DNA of 64,000 nt from Pseudoalteromonas luteoviolacea (GTDB lineage Bacteria; Pseudomonadota; Gammaproteobacteria; Enterobacterales; Alteromonadaceae), in assembly GCF_001696455.1 (NCBI RefSeq), contig NZ_MAUJ01000005.1, forward strand, positions 1 to 64,000, read 5' to 3'. Of this stretch, positions 8,974 to 18,377 are shown piece by piece (the stretch's first letter is position 1; every line of letters starts with the position of its first letter). The notes under the pieces are model-generated. The model was not told the origin of the DNA. It did not search any database and was given only the letters and a program-made list of their open reading frames with translations. A program made the translations under genes and the position numbers.

Positions 8974-11765
8974 TAAATGTTTACCTCTTCTTTCGATGTA
9001 TTTGCTGTGACCTTACCTAAACTCGCTAAGATCATCAGGGTTGCACCAACAACGGTGATGTATACACCTAAATCAAATACTAAGGCACTGGCGAGTTCAA
9101 TTTCGCCAATCAAAGGAATATCAAAATAATCAAACCATGTTGTTAGGAACGGTCGGCCAAATACCCAACTTCCAAGTCCAGACAACAGAGCAATAGCAAT
9201 GCCCGAGGCAATTATCTTTCTGTAATTCAAAGTGAAGCGTTCTGCAATCCAATTAGAACCGTGCGCGATGTATTGCAAAATAAATGCAATCGCTGTGACT
9301 AGACCCGCAATGAATCCACCGCCAGGTAAGTTGTGCCCACGTAGGAAAATATAGAAAGACACTAACAATGCAAGTGGTAATAAGCTTTGCGAGATAGACG
9401 CAAGTAATAACGGATAACGCTCTTTAGCCCAAGGCCTGCCTTCAGAGTCACTTCCAGGCATAAATAACGGCAGATGGATAATTAACTTATAAATGCCCAA
9501 TGCTGCGATCCCAAGCACGACGATTTCACCTAAGGTATCAAAACCACGGAAGTCCACTAGGATCACGTTTACGACATTCGTGCCACCACCACCGGTTTTC
9601 GCATTCGCCACAAAGAAATCGGAAATCGACGTTAATGGGCGCGTAATAAGTGCATAGCAAATACTGCCGACAATGACACCGATTGCAGAAGCAATTCCTA
9701 AGTCTCTCAAAGTGCGAATTGAGCTTGATTCCTTAGGCGTTTTTTGCGGCAAAAAGAACAATGCCAACATTAATAGAATAATGGTAACAACTTCTACTGT
9801 GAGCTGAGTGAGCGCAAGGTCAGGGGCAGAAAAACGCGTAAATGCAACAGATACCATTAACCCAACAACAGAAATCATCAGCAGCGCAACCATACGAGTT
9901 CGGTGCCATATTACCGTACCAATCGCACCTATCATGAGTAAGCCTGCACCAATACCATTATGTATATCAACCGGAGTTAGCTGGTTTTCACCAACTAGCT
10001 GACTCATTTCAAACAGTGGCCAGCCTGCGCTTAATAGAACGACTAATAGCATGAGCATTAAATAACGCTGAAGAGAGCCATTCTCAATGGCACTGATTTT
10101 ATTTTGGCACCATGTCACCACTGAGTGCATGGTTTTTTCAAAGCCTTTTTTCGCATTAATAGGCGGCAAAGAAGCTTGGAATTGGAATAAGTATCTACGC
10201 TGAGTGTAAATTAACAAACCACCACAAACGGCTATAGCACTCATCAATAATGGTAAGTTGAGGCCGTGCCAAATTGCGATATAAAACTCAGGCGGTTCAG
10301 TTCCCAGTACAGAACCAGAGGCAAGCTGCAAAATACCGTCTACCACAAAGTTAGGGAACATACCGACGATTAAACACAACGCGACCAGTATTTCAATTGG
10401 CACACGCATATAACGCGGGGCTTCATGAGGCTCTTTTGGTAAATCAACTGGATCGCCATTAAAGAACACGTCATGAATAAAGCGCGCTGAATATGCTACG
10501 GAGAATGCCCCTGCAATCGTCGCCAAAATTGGAATTAGCCATGACATTGACCCAAGTAATTGCTGATGTAAAGTCTCAGCGAAGAACATCTCTTTCGAAA
10601 GGAAACCATTGAGTAAAGGCACACCTGCCATTGAAGCAGCTGCAACCATTGCTAACGTTGCGGTATAAGGCATAAATCGCCACATACCATTAAGTTTACG
10701 CATGTCTCGAGTACCCGTTTCATGATCAATGATACCCGTTGCCATAAACAGAGACGCTTTAAACGTTGCATGGTTGATAATATGGAAAATGGCAGCCACA
10801 GTAGCCAACTCGGTATCAAGACCAAGCAATAAAGTAATTAAACCAAGGTGACTGATAGTCGAGAAGGCTAAGAGGCCTTTTAGATCATGCTTAAATAACG
10901 CAATGTAAGCACCGACTAATAAAGTCACTAAGCCCGTCAAGCCGACTAAGATAAACCAAATTTCAGTACCCGCTAACGCTGGATAGAAACGCGCTAGCAA
11001 GAAGATACCAGCTTTAACCATCGTCGCCGAGTGCAAGTATGCACTAACTGGCGTAGGTGCAGCCATAGCGTGAGGCAACCAGAAATGAAATGGAAATTGC
11101 GCTGACTTAGTAAATGCACCAAGTAAAACCAATACCAATGCGACTTCATACAGACTGTGAGATTGAATAAGTTCACGGCTAGCAAGAATAATATCTAAGT
11201 CATAACTGCCAACAATATGACCAAGTAATAACAGACCGGCTAGCAATGCCAAGCCACCACCACCGGTGATAGCCAACGCCATTTTTGCACCCTTGCGAGC
11301 TTCCGATTTATGCCACCAATAGCTGATCAACAAAAACGAGCTTATACTGGTTAATTCCCAAAATACCCATAGTTGGATCACATTGTTAGACATAACAATA
11401 CCCAACATTGCCGTCATAAACAGCATTAGGTATGCGTACAGCTTGGGCATTGAATCATTTTCACTCAGGTAATAGCGGGCATAAATAATAACTAATATAC
11501 CAATACCTAAGATCATAAAAACAAACAAAAGTGCCAATCCATCCAAACGGAAAGACACGTCCAGATCGAGTATCGGTACCCAATCTAAAGTAGCGCGGAT
11601 CGCTTCCCCAGCAAATACTGCGGGAGCTAAATTGATGGCCAGTAAAAGGGCCACAGTGGGTGCAATCAAGGTGATTGCAGTCGACTGATTGCGAGATAGC
11701 TTACCTGTAAATGAAGAGAGTAAACTGCCTAACAAGGATATCAAGGGTATCCAAAGCAAAGTCAT
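8973..11765 (-). CDS. mrpA: Mrp Na+/H+ antiporter subunit A fused to subunit B
   Basis: 930 residues and about 20 or more transmembrane helices. Residues ~1-480 are the NuoL-like half with the conserved lysine helix ([20 protein letters not shown] near residue 220). Residues ~600-700 hold the MrpA-specific DUF4040-like segment ([14 protein letters not shown]). The C terminus (~800-920) is an MrpB domain with the hallmark [13 protein letters not shown]. Fusion of A and B is common in proteobacterial (PhaAB-type) Mrp systems, so no separate mrpB gene is expected. The complex exchanges cytoplasmic Na+ (or K+) for external H+, useful in seawater. It is the first gene of the operon; 224 bases upstream hold no gene. 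Confidence 0.95.
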   Translation of the reverse strand: MTLLWIPLISLLGSLLSSFTGKLSRNQSTAITLIAPTVALLLAINLAPAVFAGEAIRATLDWVPILDLDVSFRLDGLALLFVFMILGIGILVIIYARYYLSENDSMPKLYAYLMLFMTAMLGIVMSNNVIQLWVFWELTSISSFLLISYWWHKSEARKGAKMALAITGGGGLALLAGLLLLGHIVGSYDLDIILASRELIQSHSLYEVALVLVLLGAFTKSAQFPFHFWLPHAMAAPTPVSAYLHSATMVKAGIFLLARFYPALAGTEIWFILVGLTGLVTLLVGAYIALFKHDLKGLLAFSTISHLGLITLLLGLDTELATVAAIFHIINHATFKASLFMATGIIDHETGTRDMRKLNGMWRFMPYTATLAMVAAASMAGVPLLNGFLSKEMFFAETLHQQLLGSMSWLIPILATIAGAFSVAYSARFIHDVFFNGDPVDLPKEPHEAPRYMRVPIEILVALCLIVGMFPNFVVDGILQLASGSVLGTEPPEFYIAIWHGLNLPLLMSAIAVCGGLLIYTQRRYLFQFQASLPPINAKKGFEKTMHSVVTWCQNKISAIENGSLQRYLMLMLLVVLLSAGWPLFEMSQLVGENQLTPVDIHNGIGAGLLMIGAIGTVIWHRTRMVALLMISVVGLMVSVAFTRFSAPDLALTQLTVEVVTIILLMLALFFLPQKTPKESSSIRTLRDLGIASAIGVIVGSICYALITRPLTSISDFFVANAKTGGGGTNVVNVILVDFRGFDTLGEIVVLGIAALGIYKLIIHLPLFMPGSDSEGRPWAKERYPLLLASISQSLLPLALLVSFYIFLRGHNLPGGGFIAGLVTAIAFILQYIAHGSNWIAERFTLNYRKIIASGIAIALLSGLGSWVFGRPFLTTWFDYFDIPLIGEIELASALVFDLGVYITVVGATLMILASLGKVTANTSKEEVNI

Positions 11766-11989
11766 AAAGAAGCCTTATATCTTCGATGCCGTTCATCACT
11801 ATTAAACGCACGTTATGATTAAGTTATGGCGATCGTGTTCTGTTTATTTTTTACGTGCATTTTTATCACACATAACGTCTACCAGTTATACTTTATTAGT
11901 GTTTGACTTGTCTAGGGTTTCACATACTGGCTGTTGAAATTCTAGACAAAATTAACAAACAATTCAGACTCCATTCATAAATTGAGCGC

Positions 11990-13192
11990 TCATTTAACTA
12001 AAGCTGGATCTCTATTGGCAAGTTTATGGTAATAAACTTGATAATCGCTTGGCTCCAATAAACTATGCTCCAATGCCTTTAACCATAAACCTAAATATTG
12101 GTTTGACAAGTCAATTGCATGATATTCCATTTTTGATTGTGCTTTACTCGGTTTGTATGATGGCAACTTCCCATGTAAGCAGGTTTTGCTCGCATACCAA
12201 TTTTTTGGCGGACGCTTTCCCACATATAGATTTGGTGCCTTAAAGCCAGTTGAGGCACACAGCCATTTCGCTTTGTTGGCTGGCACAGGATATTCATCTT
12301 CAAAATGCGTAAAGTGCATCAGCTCATGTATAAATAACGCCAGTCCATGGTTATGATTCAAAGTCATAATTCCATGTCGTACATTCGCAAGCCCAGATTG
12401 TTCAGACATAATTACCAAATGACGCGCCTTAGATACAACAGTGTTAGCAAACTTTGTGGTATCTAATATCTTTGCCAAGTTACATTGAATAAACTGCCCA
12501 GATTCCCCCTGACACTGTACTAACTCTCCAACATAAACCGGTTTACTGAGACAATACGGTAACCGCTTGTGTAACTCACTCTGCTCATAAGCTCGCTTCA
12601 GTTCTTCAAGTTTGAAGGTACTTTCTAATGTGCTACTCAATAATGCGATGTGATGAACACACTGCTGAGGGCCCTCGATAAGCGTATTTAATGTGGTGAT
12701 GCCGAGTTGAGACAACACATCCTGATTTAAACCCTTGACGCCTTTGCCCTGTGCAAGCTGACTCAGAGTATAATAAGGCTCAATGGCTGGTTGAACGGTA
12801 AATATATCAGCAATAGCCTGATAGCGCTTTTGCAGCTGAAGTAACCCGAGCATTCTACTCTGCATTGACTTATCTACATCACGCCAATATCTATCAATGA
12901 GCAACTGGGCTTGTCGATGCTTTTGCTGTTCGGTTAAACGTATCGCCCATTCAAATGCAAAATGCGCAAAACCCTTATCGCGAAGTCGTCGTACTTGTTT
13001 GTTCGACATACGGTGGGAAAGTTTTGACAGTTCAGAGTAAATCGGTGAAGAAGAATTTAGATTTTGACTGATACGGGTAACTAGACTCTCCAGCTGATCG
13101 TCACTTAAACTTTTAAAGCTATGGTTATAATGGCTGCTGCTAGGAACAGCCACAATCACGAATGCGAAGAATAAAACCCATCTATGAAACAT
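11990..13192 (-). CDS. Exported zinc-metallopeptidase-like protein
   Basis: 400 residues. An N-terminal signal sequence (~1-20) is followed by a helical region (~25-180) and a C-terminal domain with FIHELMHFTHFEDEYP near residue 289. HELMH fits the HExxH zinc motif, and the spacing to FEDEY resembles M64-type peptidases (HExGHxxxxxxDEY). Six or more cysteines in the C-terminal half fit disulfides in the periplasm. The substrate is unknown. The gene begins 4 bases after nlpI ends, so the two are probably co-transcribed. NlpI is an adaptor that delivers murein hydrolases to the protease Prc, which makes an envelope role plausible (inference). Not a family I can name with certainty. Confidence 0.65.
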   Translation of the reverse strand: MFHRWVLFFAFVIVAVPSSSHYNHSFKSLSDDQLESLVTRISQNLNSSSPIYSELSKLSHRMSNKQVRRLRDKGFAHFAFEWAIRLTEQQKHRQAQLLIDRYWRDVDKSMQSRMLGLLQLQKRYQAIADIFTVQPAIEPYYTLSQLAQGKGVKGLNQDVLSQLGITTLNTLIEGPQQCVHHIALLSSTLESTFKLEELKRAYEQSELHKRLPYCLSKPVYVGELVQCQGESGQFIQCNLAKILDTTKFANTVVSKARHLVIMSEQSGLANVRHGIMTLNHNHGLALFIHELMHFTHFEDEYPVPANKAKWLCASTGFKAPNLYVGKRPPKNWYASKTCLHGKLPSYKPSKAQSKMEYHAIDLSNQYLGLWLKALEHSLLEPSDYQVYYHKLANRDPALVK

Positions 13193-13196
13193 GGCT

Positions 13197-14078
13197 TTAG
13201 CTGGATGCGTTAGCCAATTGTTCTTCCCTGATTAACCTGAGTTCCAATCGCGCATATTTATGCTCTACAAATTCAAAAACATTTGTGGCCAACGTCAACC
13301 TGAAAAATTCAGCCGCTTTCAAGTTATTACCATTTGCCCTGTAACGCTTAGCAATATAAAAATAAGCTTCGCATAAACGCTCTGCATACTCTTTTTGTGA
13401 TTTGACACCCTGCGAAACTTGCGCCAAAAATTGTGTTTCGCTGACCTCATTTAAATACAACTTAACCAGTTGTGTAGACCAAATCTCATCGCTCAATGCA
13501 GCACTATTTTTCTGCAAAGATATTTTCGCGGCCTCAGGGTCAACGGCACGCTCTCCAATAAACAGCCACATAACACGATATGCATCGTCAGGGGCATTTG
13601 CAAGAAAGCGCTTAAAGTCATCTACAGCAAGCTCTGGTCGACTGCCGTAATATAGCGCTATACCACGATTCAGATATGCATAATCATAACTGCTGTCCAG
13701 TTCTAGAACCGAGTCAAAACGTTCGTACGCCTCTCCATATTCTTGCCTCAAAGTATGATGTATGCCTAAAAAATTATAAACTTCTGCCATGTCTGGCTGC
13801 AATTTCAATGCACGATTAAAATCTATTTGTGCTAATTGAGATTGGCCAAGGCTGTCGTACAGTTTGCCGCGAATATGGTATAGCTCTGCTCGTTGTGAAC
13901 GCGTCAGTTCTGGACTATTTAAGAGCTCACTGTATCGTGCAATCTCTATTTGCGTGCGAGGGTTAGCCTGAAGAGGCTCAGTGAAAGGAATTGGCAGTAC
14001 TGATTGGGTTACCTGTTGCTGTGTACTCTGACAGCCCATTAAGCTTAGTCCTAGCAAAGGTATTAATAAAAATCTCAA
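13197..14078 (-). CDS. nlpI: Outer-membrane lipoprotein NlpI, TPR adaptor
   Basis: 293 residues; lipoprotein signal with lipobox LMGC (cysteine 16). TPR repeats run from ~60 to 200, including NFLGIHHTLRQEYGEAYERF and AYLNRGIALYYGSRPELAVD. E. coli NlpI has 294 residues; it scaffolds peptidoglycan hydrolases and the protease Prc and also interacts with PNPase. Gene order pnp-nlpI is conserved. The start is unusual: TTG, chosen because GAGGGA lies six bases upstream and no in-frame ATG fits. A terminator separates it from pnp, so it may have its own promoter or depend on readthrough. Confidence 0.9.
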   Translation of the reverse strand: MRFLLIPLLGLSLMGCQSTQQQVTQSVLPIPFTEPLQANPRTQIEIARYSELLNSPELTRSQRAELYHIRGKLYDSLGQSQLAQIDFNRALKLQPDMAEVYNFLGIHHTLRQEYGEAYERFDSVLELDSSYDYAYLNRGIALYYGSRPELAVDDFKRFLANAPDDAYRVMWLFIGERAVDPEAAKISLQKNSAALSDEIWSTQLVKLYLNEVSETQFLAQVSQGVKSQKEYAERLCEAYFYIAKRYRANGNNLKAAEFFRLTLATNVFEFVEHKYARLELRLIREEQLANASS

Positions 14079-14129
14079 GATATGTCCCTCATTGGGCTAG
14101 AAAGTGCGTGTCTAGGGCCATTAAAGCAC

Positions 14130-14156
14130 AAAAAAAGGGGCCATTCAGCCCCTTTT
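14130..14156 (-). terminator. Intrinsic terminator after pnp
   Basis: On the minus strand AAAAGGGGC, a short loop and GCCCCTTTTTTT. It lies 30 bases past the pnp stop, before nlpI. Confidence 0.85.
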
Positions 14157-14185
14157 AACGAAACATATTGTTTCTTTACAAATTA

Positions 14186-16315
14186 TTACTCACCTTTAGG
14201 TGCTGGCTCAGCAGCAGGCTCAGAAGGCTCTAGCGCTTCTTTGATGCTCAGGCGAACACGACCTTGGCGGTCAACTTCTAGTACTTTAACTTTAACTTCT
14301 TGACCAACTTTAAGGTGGTCAGAGACATTGTTAACGCGCTCTTTGCTGATTTGAGAAATGTGAACAAGGCCATCTTTACCTGGAAGTACGTTCACGAATG
14401 CACCAAAATCTACGATGCGAGCAACTTTACCGTTGTAGATTGTGCCCACTTCTAGTTCAGCTGTCAGTGCTTCGATGCGTGAAATTGCTTCTTTTGCACT
14501 GTTACCATTGGTTGCAGCAATCTTAACTGTACCGTCATCTTCGATTTCGATAGTTGTGTCAGTTTCTTCAGTTAGCTGACGGATTGTTGCACCACCTTTA
14601 CCGATTACGTCTGCAATCTTCTTCGGTGGAATGTTCATAGTGTAAATACGTGGCGCGAATTCAGATAGCTCTTGTGAAGGCGCTGCAATTGCTTGGTCCA
14701 TTACACTAAGAATGTGCATACGTGCTGCTTTAGCTTGACGTAGTGCGATCTGCATTATTTCTTTTGTGATACCTTCAATCTTGATATCCATTTGAAGTGC
14801 AGTTACACCCGCGCTACTACCCGCAACTTTAAAGTCCATGTCACCTAAGTGATCTTCGTCACCAAGAATGTCTGAAAGAACTACGAAGTCTTCGCCTTCT
14901 TTAACTAGACCCATCGCGATACCAGCAACAGATGCTTTAACAGGTACACCTGCATCCATTAGTGCCAATGAAGTACCACACACAGATGCCATTGAAGATG
15001 AACCGTTTGACTCTGTAATTTCAGATACAACACGTACTGAGTATGGGAATTCTTCTAGGCTTGGCATTACAGCTTGAACACCGCGCTTAGCTAGGTTACC
15101 GTGGCCGATTTCACGACGCTTTGGAGAACCAATGAAGCCAGTTTCACCCACACAGAACGGAGGGAAGTTGTAGTGAAGCATAAAGTGATGCTTGTGAGTA
15201 CCCACTAAGTCATCCATCATCTGTGCGTCACGCTCAGTACCTAAAGTCGCAGTAACTAACGCCTGAGTTTCACCACGAGTGAAGATTGCTGAACCGTGAG
15301 TACGCGGAAGCACGCCAGTCATCACGTCTAGAGCACGAACCATGTCTGGTTCACGACCATCGATACGCTTTTCACCCGAGATGATGCGACCACGAACAAT
15401 TTTCTTCTCTAGAGAGCTGAATAGTTTACCCACTTCTTGCTCATCTAAATCTTCGCCTTCAGCAAGCTCTGCTGTTAGCTTCTCTAAAACTTCAGCTTTA
15501 GCTTCAGAAAGCGAGTCTTTACGTGCAACTTTGTCAGTAATGCGGTATGCATCGCCTACTTTTTGCTCTGCAATTGCTGCAACTTTGTCAGCTAATGCAA
15601 CATTTTTCTCAGGAGCAGTCCACTCCCAATCAGGCTTGCCAGCTTCTGCTTTGAATTCTTCAATCGCTTTGATGATTGCTTGAGACTGGTCGTGACCATA
15701 TACAACCGCGCCTAACATTTCTTCTTCAGTTAGGATTTCAGCTTCTGACTCAACCATTAGTACTGCATTTTCAGTACCTGCTACCACAAGGTCTAGCTTA
15801 CTTTCAGCTAATTCCGTTACAGTCGGGTTAAGTACATATTGACCATTGATGTAACCAACACGCGCTGCACCGATTGGGCCATTGAATGGCACACCAGAAA
15901 TTGCTAGCGCTGCAGAAGTACCGATCAACGCAACCATATCAGGCTGAATTTCAGGATCTGAAGAAACAACTGTCGCGATAACTTGAACTTCGTTCACGAA
16001 ACCGTCTGGGAATAGTGGACGAATTGGACGGTCAATTAGACGCGCTGTCAGAGTTTCTGAATCAGAAGGACGACCCTCACGCTTCAAGAAACCACCTGGG
16101 ATACGACCCGCTGCGTACATTTTTTCTTGGTAGTTAACAGTAAGAGGGAAGAAGTCCTGACCAGGCGCTGCTTCACGCTTACCAACAACAGTCACTAGTA
16201 CTGATGTGTCACCGATGCTTGCTAAAACCGCACCGTCAGCCTGACGCGCGATTGCACCTGTTTCCAGAGTCACTGTATGTTGACCAAGTTGGAACTCTTT
16301 AATTATTGCTTGCAC
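14186..16315 (-). CDS. pnp: Polyribonucleotide nucleotidyltransferase (PNPase)
   Basis: 709 residues. Two RNase PH domains (~1-210 and ~310-550) flank a helical domain. They are followed by a KH domain (~555-615; [12 protein letters not shown]) and an S1 domain (~620-690; [28 protein letters not shown]). It degrades RNA 3'-5' with phosphate and forms part of the degradosome. The start is the GTG at 16313-16315, because AAGGA lies seven bases upstream and the product then begins [13 protein letters not shown] like other PNPases. A longer frame reaching 16384 has no support. The leader has a terminator for rpsO and could carry the RNase III/PNPase autoregulatory stem known in E. coli. Confidence 0.97.
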   Translation of the reverse strand: MQAIIKEFQLGQHTVTLETGAIARQADGAVLASIGDTSVLVTVVGKREAAPGQDFFPLTVNYQEKMYAAGRIPGGFLKREGRPSDSETLTARLIDRPIRPLFPDGFVNEVQVIATVVSSDPEIQPDMVALIGTSAALAISGVPFNGPIGAARVGYINGQYVLNPTVTELAESKLDLVVAGTENAVLMVESEAEILTEEEMLGAVVYGHDQSQAIIKAIEEFKAEAGKPDWEWTAPEKNVALADKVAAIAEQKVGDAYRITDKVARKDSLSEAKAEVLEKLTAELAEGEDLDEQEVGKLFSSLEKKIVRGRIISGEKRIDGREPDMVRALDVMTGVLPRTHGSAIFTRGETQALVTATLGTERDAQMMDDLVGTHKHHFMLHYNFPPFCVGETGFIGSPKRREIGHGNLAKRGVQAVMPSLEEFPYSVRVVSEITESNGSSSMASVCGTSLALMDAGVPVKASVAGIAMGLVKEGEDFVVLSDILGDEDHLGDMDFKVAGSSAGVTALQMDIKIEGITKEIMQIALRQAKAARMHILSVMDQAIAAPSQELSEFAPRIYTMNIPPKKIADVIGKGGATIRQLTEETDTTIEIEDDGTVKIAATNGNSAKEAISRIEALTAELEVGTIYNGKVARIVDFGAFVNVLPGKDGLVHISQISKERVNNVSDHLKVGQEVKVKVLEVDRQGRVRLSIKEALEPSEPAAEPAPKGE

Positions 16316-16493
16316 AAAATATTCCTTAATAAATATATTAAAACGCCAACAACAACCAATTACAGTCTTAAATAGAACAACCAAAAACCTTGGTACTCAT
16401 ATAGATCTACTTAAGCACTACAATTGGCAGAAGTATCGGCGCTTGCCTAGCACAATGCTAGAACGAGGGTAAGTATACTGCTAGTACACGCAC

Positions 16494-16522
16494 AAAAAAA
16501 GGGGCGAAGTCGCCCCTTTTTT
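16494..16522 (-). terminator. Intrinsic terminator between rpsO and pnp
   Basis: GGGGCG, 4-base loop AAGT (ACTT on the minus strand), CGCCCC, flanked by seven A and six T. It is strong on both strands. As in E. coli, rpsO-pnp readthrough past it would feed pnp. Confidence 0.88.
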
Positions 16523-16557
16523 ATTGTCGGATAAAAATCCAACAATTCATCAAATTC

Positions 16558-16827
16558 TTAGCGACGTAGGCCAAGCTCTTTGATCAACGCAGCGTAACGC
16601 TCAACGTTCTTACCTTTAAGGTAGTCAAGTAGTTTACGGCGTTGGCTAACTTTACGTAGTAGACCGCGACGAGAGTGGAAATCGTGCTTGTGGTCAGCAA
16701 AGTGGCCTTGTAGTTTGTTGATATCTGCAGTAAGTAGTGCAACTTGTACTTCAGGTGAACCAGTGTCGCCTTCTACACGTGCAAATTTAGCTACGATTTC
16801 TGCTTTTTCTTTGTTGCTTAGTGACAT
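16558..16827 (-). CDS. rpsO: 30S ribosomal protein S15
   Basis: 89 residues, exactly the usual S15 length, starting [15 protein letters not shown]. Conserved elements are [15 protein letters not shown] (residues ~22-36) and [12 protein letters not shown] (~46-57). S15 binds the central domain of 16S rRNA early in 30S assembly. A frame beginning four codons upstream exists, but the second ATG gives the family N terminus and has GGAG in front. Between truB and pnp, as in E. coli. Confidence 0.97.
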   Translation of the reverse strand: MSLSNKEKAEIVAKFARVEGDTGSPEVQVALLTADINKLQGHFADHKHDFHSRRGLLRKVSQRRKLLDYLKGKNVERYAALIKELGLRR

Positions 16828-16930
16828 AATAAACTCCAAATTACATAAATATAATGCTTCAGCCGATCACTAATTCAGCCAAAGCGACAAAGCGGCGGCA
16901 TTGTATCAGTATTTAACGCCGCTGACAAAA

Positions 16931-17866
16931 TTATTGTGCACTTGATAATGCGCGTTTGGCTTTTAGGTGGCCATGTTTATTGCGTTCACCTATGCCAATA
17001 AAGGTATCTTCAGCCATTACCTTGATAACACCTTCAGGTACTTCGCCTACAACAACCGTCTGACCATGACTAAAGGCAATGCCTTGTTCTTGAGTCAATG
17101 TAATTGTGGGTAAATCAACCAGCGCAGTGTCCATTGGCAGCAAAAGCTCATCTATATAAGTAGAAGGCTCTATCTCTTCTTCTTTGGCTTTTTGTAACTT
17201 CGCTTCCAACTCTTCAATCGTGACCATCTTATCAGATGGATAGTGGCCCACTTCACTACGGTGAAGCATAATTACGTGCGCACCACAGCCAAGCTTTTCA
17301 CCCAAGTCATCAACAATCGTCCTAATATAGGTGCCTTTTGACACATGGACTGTCATCTGAATTTGTTGTGACTCAACATCATATTCATCGAGTGAAATAC
17401 TATACACATTGATTTTTCTGCACTTACGAGGCACTTCAATGCCTTCGCGAGCATACTTATACAAAGGTTGCCCTTGGTATTTTAGGGCTGAGTACATAGA
17501 TGGATACTGATCCGATTCACCATGGAAAGCATCAACGGCTTGCTCTAGCTGAGATTGAGTAATCTCTACCGGGCGCGTTTCAACAATTTCACCATCAGAA
17601 TCAGAGGTTGTTGTTCTCTCGCCTAACTGAGCTCGAACAACATAGGTTTTATCCGTATCTAACAAAAATTGAGTAAATTTGGTTGCCTCACCAAAGCATA
17701 TCGGTAGCATACCTGTAGCCAAAGGGTCTAATGCACCTGTATGGCCAGCTTTTTGAGCAAAGTAAATGCCTTTAGCTTGCTGCAACGCTTTATTAGAGGA
17801 AATACCTTGAGGCTTGTGTAATAGCACAATGCCATCCACTGGACGGCCTTTACTACGACGCGCCAT
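16931..17866 (-). CDS. truB: tRNA pseudouridine(55) synthase
   Basis: 311 residues. It converts U55 of the T loop to pseudouridine in nearly all tRNAs. The catalytic aspartate is in GHTGALDPLATGMLP (near residue 48). Other conserved parts are YPSMYSALKYQGQPLYKYAREG (~residues 116-137) and VHVSKGTYIRTIVDDLG (~178-194). The C-terminal PUA-like domain is at ~245-300. Its ATG shares the last base of the rbfA stop codon, indicating coupling. Confidence 0.96.
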   Translation of the reverse strand: MARRSKGRPVDGIVLLHKPQGISSNKALQQAKGIYFAQKAGHTGALDPLATGMLPICFGEATKFTQFLLDTDKTYVVRAQLGERTTTSDSDGEIVETRPVEITQSQLEQAVDAFHGESDQYPSMYSALKYQGQPLYKYAREGIEVPRKCRKINVYSISLDEYDVESQQIQMTVHVSKGTYIRTIVDDLGEKLGCGAHVIMLHRSEVGHYPSDKMVTIEELEAKLQKAKEEEIEPSTYIDELLLPMDTALVDLPTITLTQEQGIAFSHGQTVVVGEVPEGVIKVMAEDTFIGIGERNKHGHLKAKRALSSAQ

Positions 17867-18270
17867 TACTCGTCACCATCCTCTACCGAGTTTGCGTCAT
17901 CACCACGCTTTTCTTTATCAGTACGAATAACCTCATCAACGAGATTCGAAATGCGCATACCTTCCATCAAGGAGTTGTCTAGCACAAATCTTAACTCAGG
18001 CATAATGCGAGCACGAATTCGCTTGCCCAATAAAGAGCGTATATACCCTGTCGCATCATTTAATATAGCGAGATTTTGTTTCGTATCATCTTCACTTTTA
18101 CTGTTTAGGACAGTAACAAAAACTTTCGCATAAGATAAGTCACGAGATACTTCGACCGCCGATACAGTCAGCATACCTAACCTTGGATCTTTGATTTCGC
18201 GTTGCAAAATAACAGCGATTTCTTTTTGAATTTGCTGTCCAACACGATCCGTACGAGAAAATTCTCTCAT
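17866..18270 (-). CDS. rbfA: Ribosome-binding factor A
   Basis: 134 residues with the KH-like RbfA fold. It begins [19 protein letters not shown] and contains [27 protein letters not shown] split over residues ~30-56. It binds the immature 30S subunit near helix 1 of 16S rRNA and is needed for cold growth in E. coli. The chosen ATG restores the standard N terminus; the longer frame (to 18333) adds 21 atypical residues. The acidic tail ([15 protein letters not shown]) is family-typical. Part of the nusA-infB superoperon. Confidence 0.95.
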   Translation of the reverse strand: MREFSRTDRVGQQIQKEIAVILQREIKDPRLGMLTVSAVEVSRDLSYAKVFVTVLNSKSEDDTKQNLAILNDATGYIRSLLGKRIRARIMPELRFVLDNSLMEGMRISNLVDEVIRTDKEKRGDDANSVEDGDE

Positions 18271-18331
18271 TGTCACCACTTTTAATAAGCTATTGATTTT
18301 TATGTTATAAAAATCAAAAAAACACAAACAC

Positions 18332-18355
18332 AAATGGGGGCTATTGCCCCCATTT
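18332..18355 (-). terminator. 10-bp hairpin between infB and rbfA
   Basis: Perfect stem AAATGGGGGC / GCCCCCATTT with a 4-base loop. On the minus strand it is followed by GTGTTTGTGTTTTTTTG, a loose U-rich tail. It may be a partial terminator or an RNA processing/stabilising element that sets the RbfA level relative to IF2. Confidence 0.5.
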
Positions 18356-18377
18356 CAAGGTTTAAACCCTGTTAGAA

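Noticed and set aside
16316..16384. N-terminal extension of PNPase
   Set aside because: The added 23 residues are unlike the family; the GTG at 16315 has AAGGA at the right distance.
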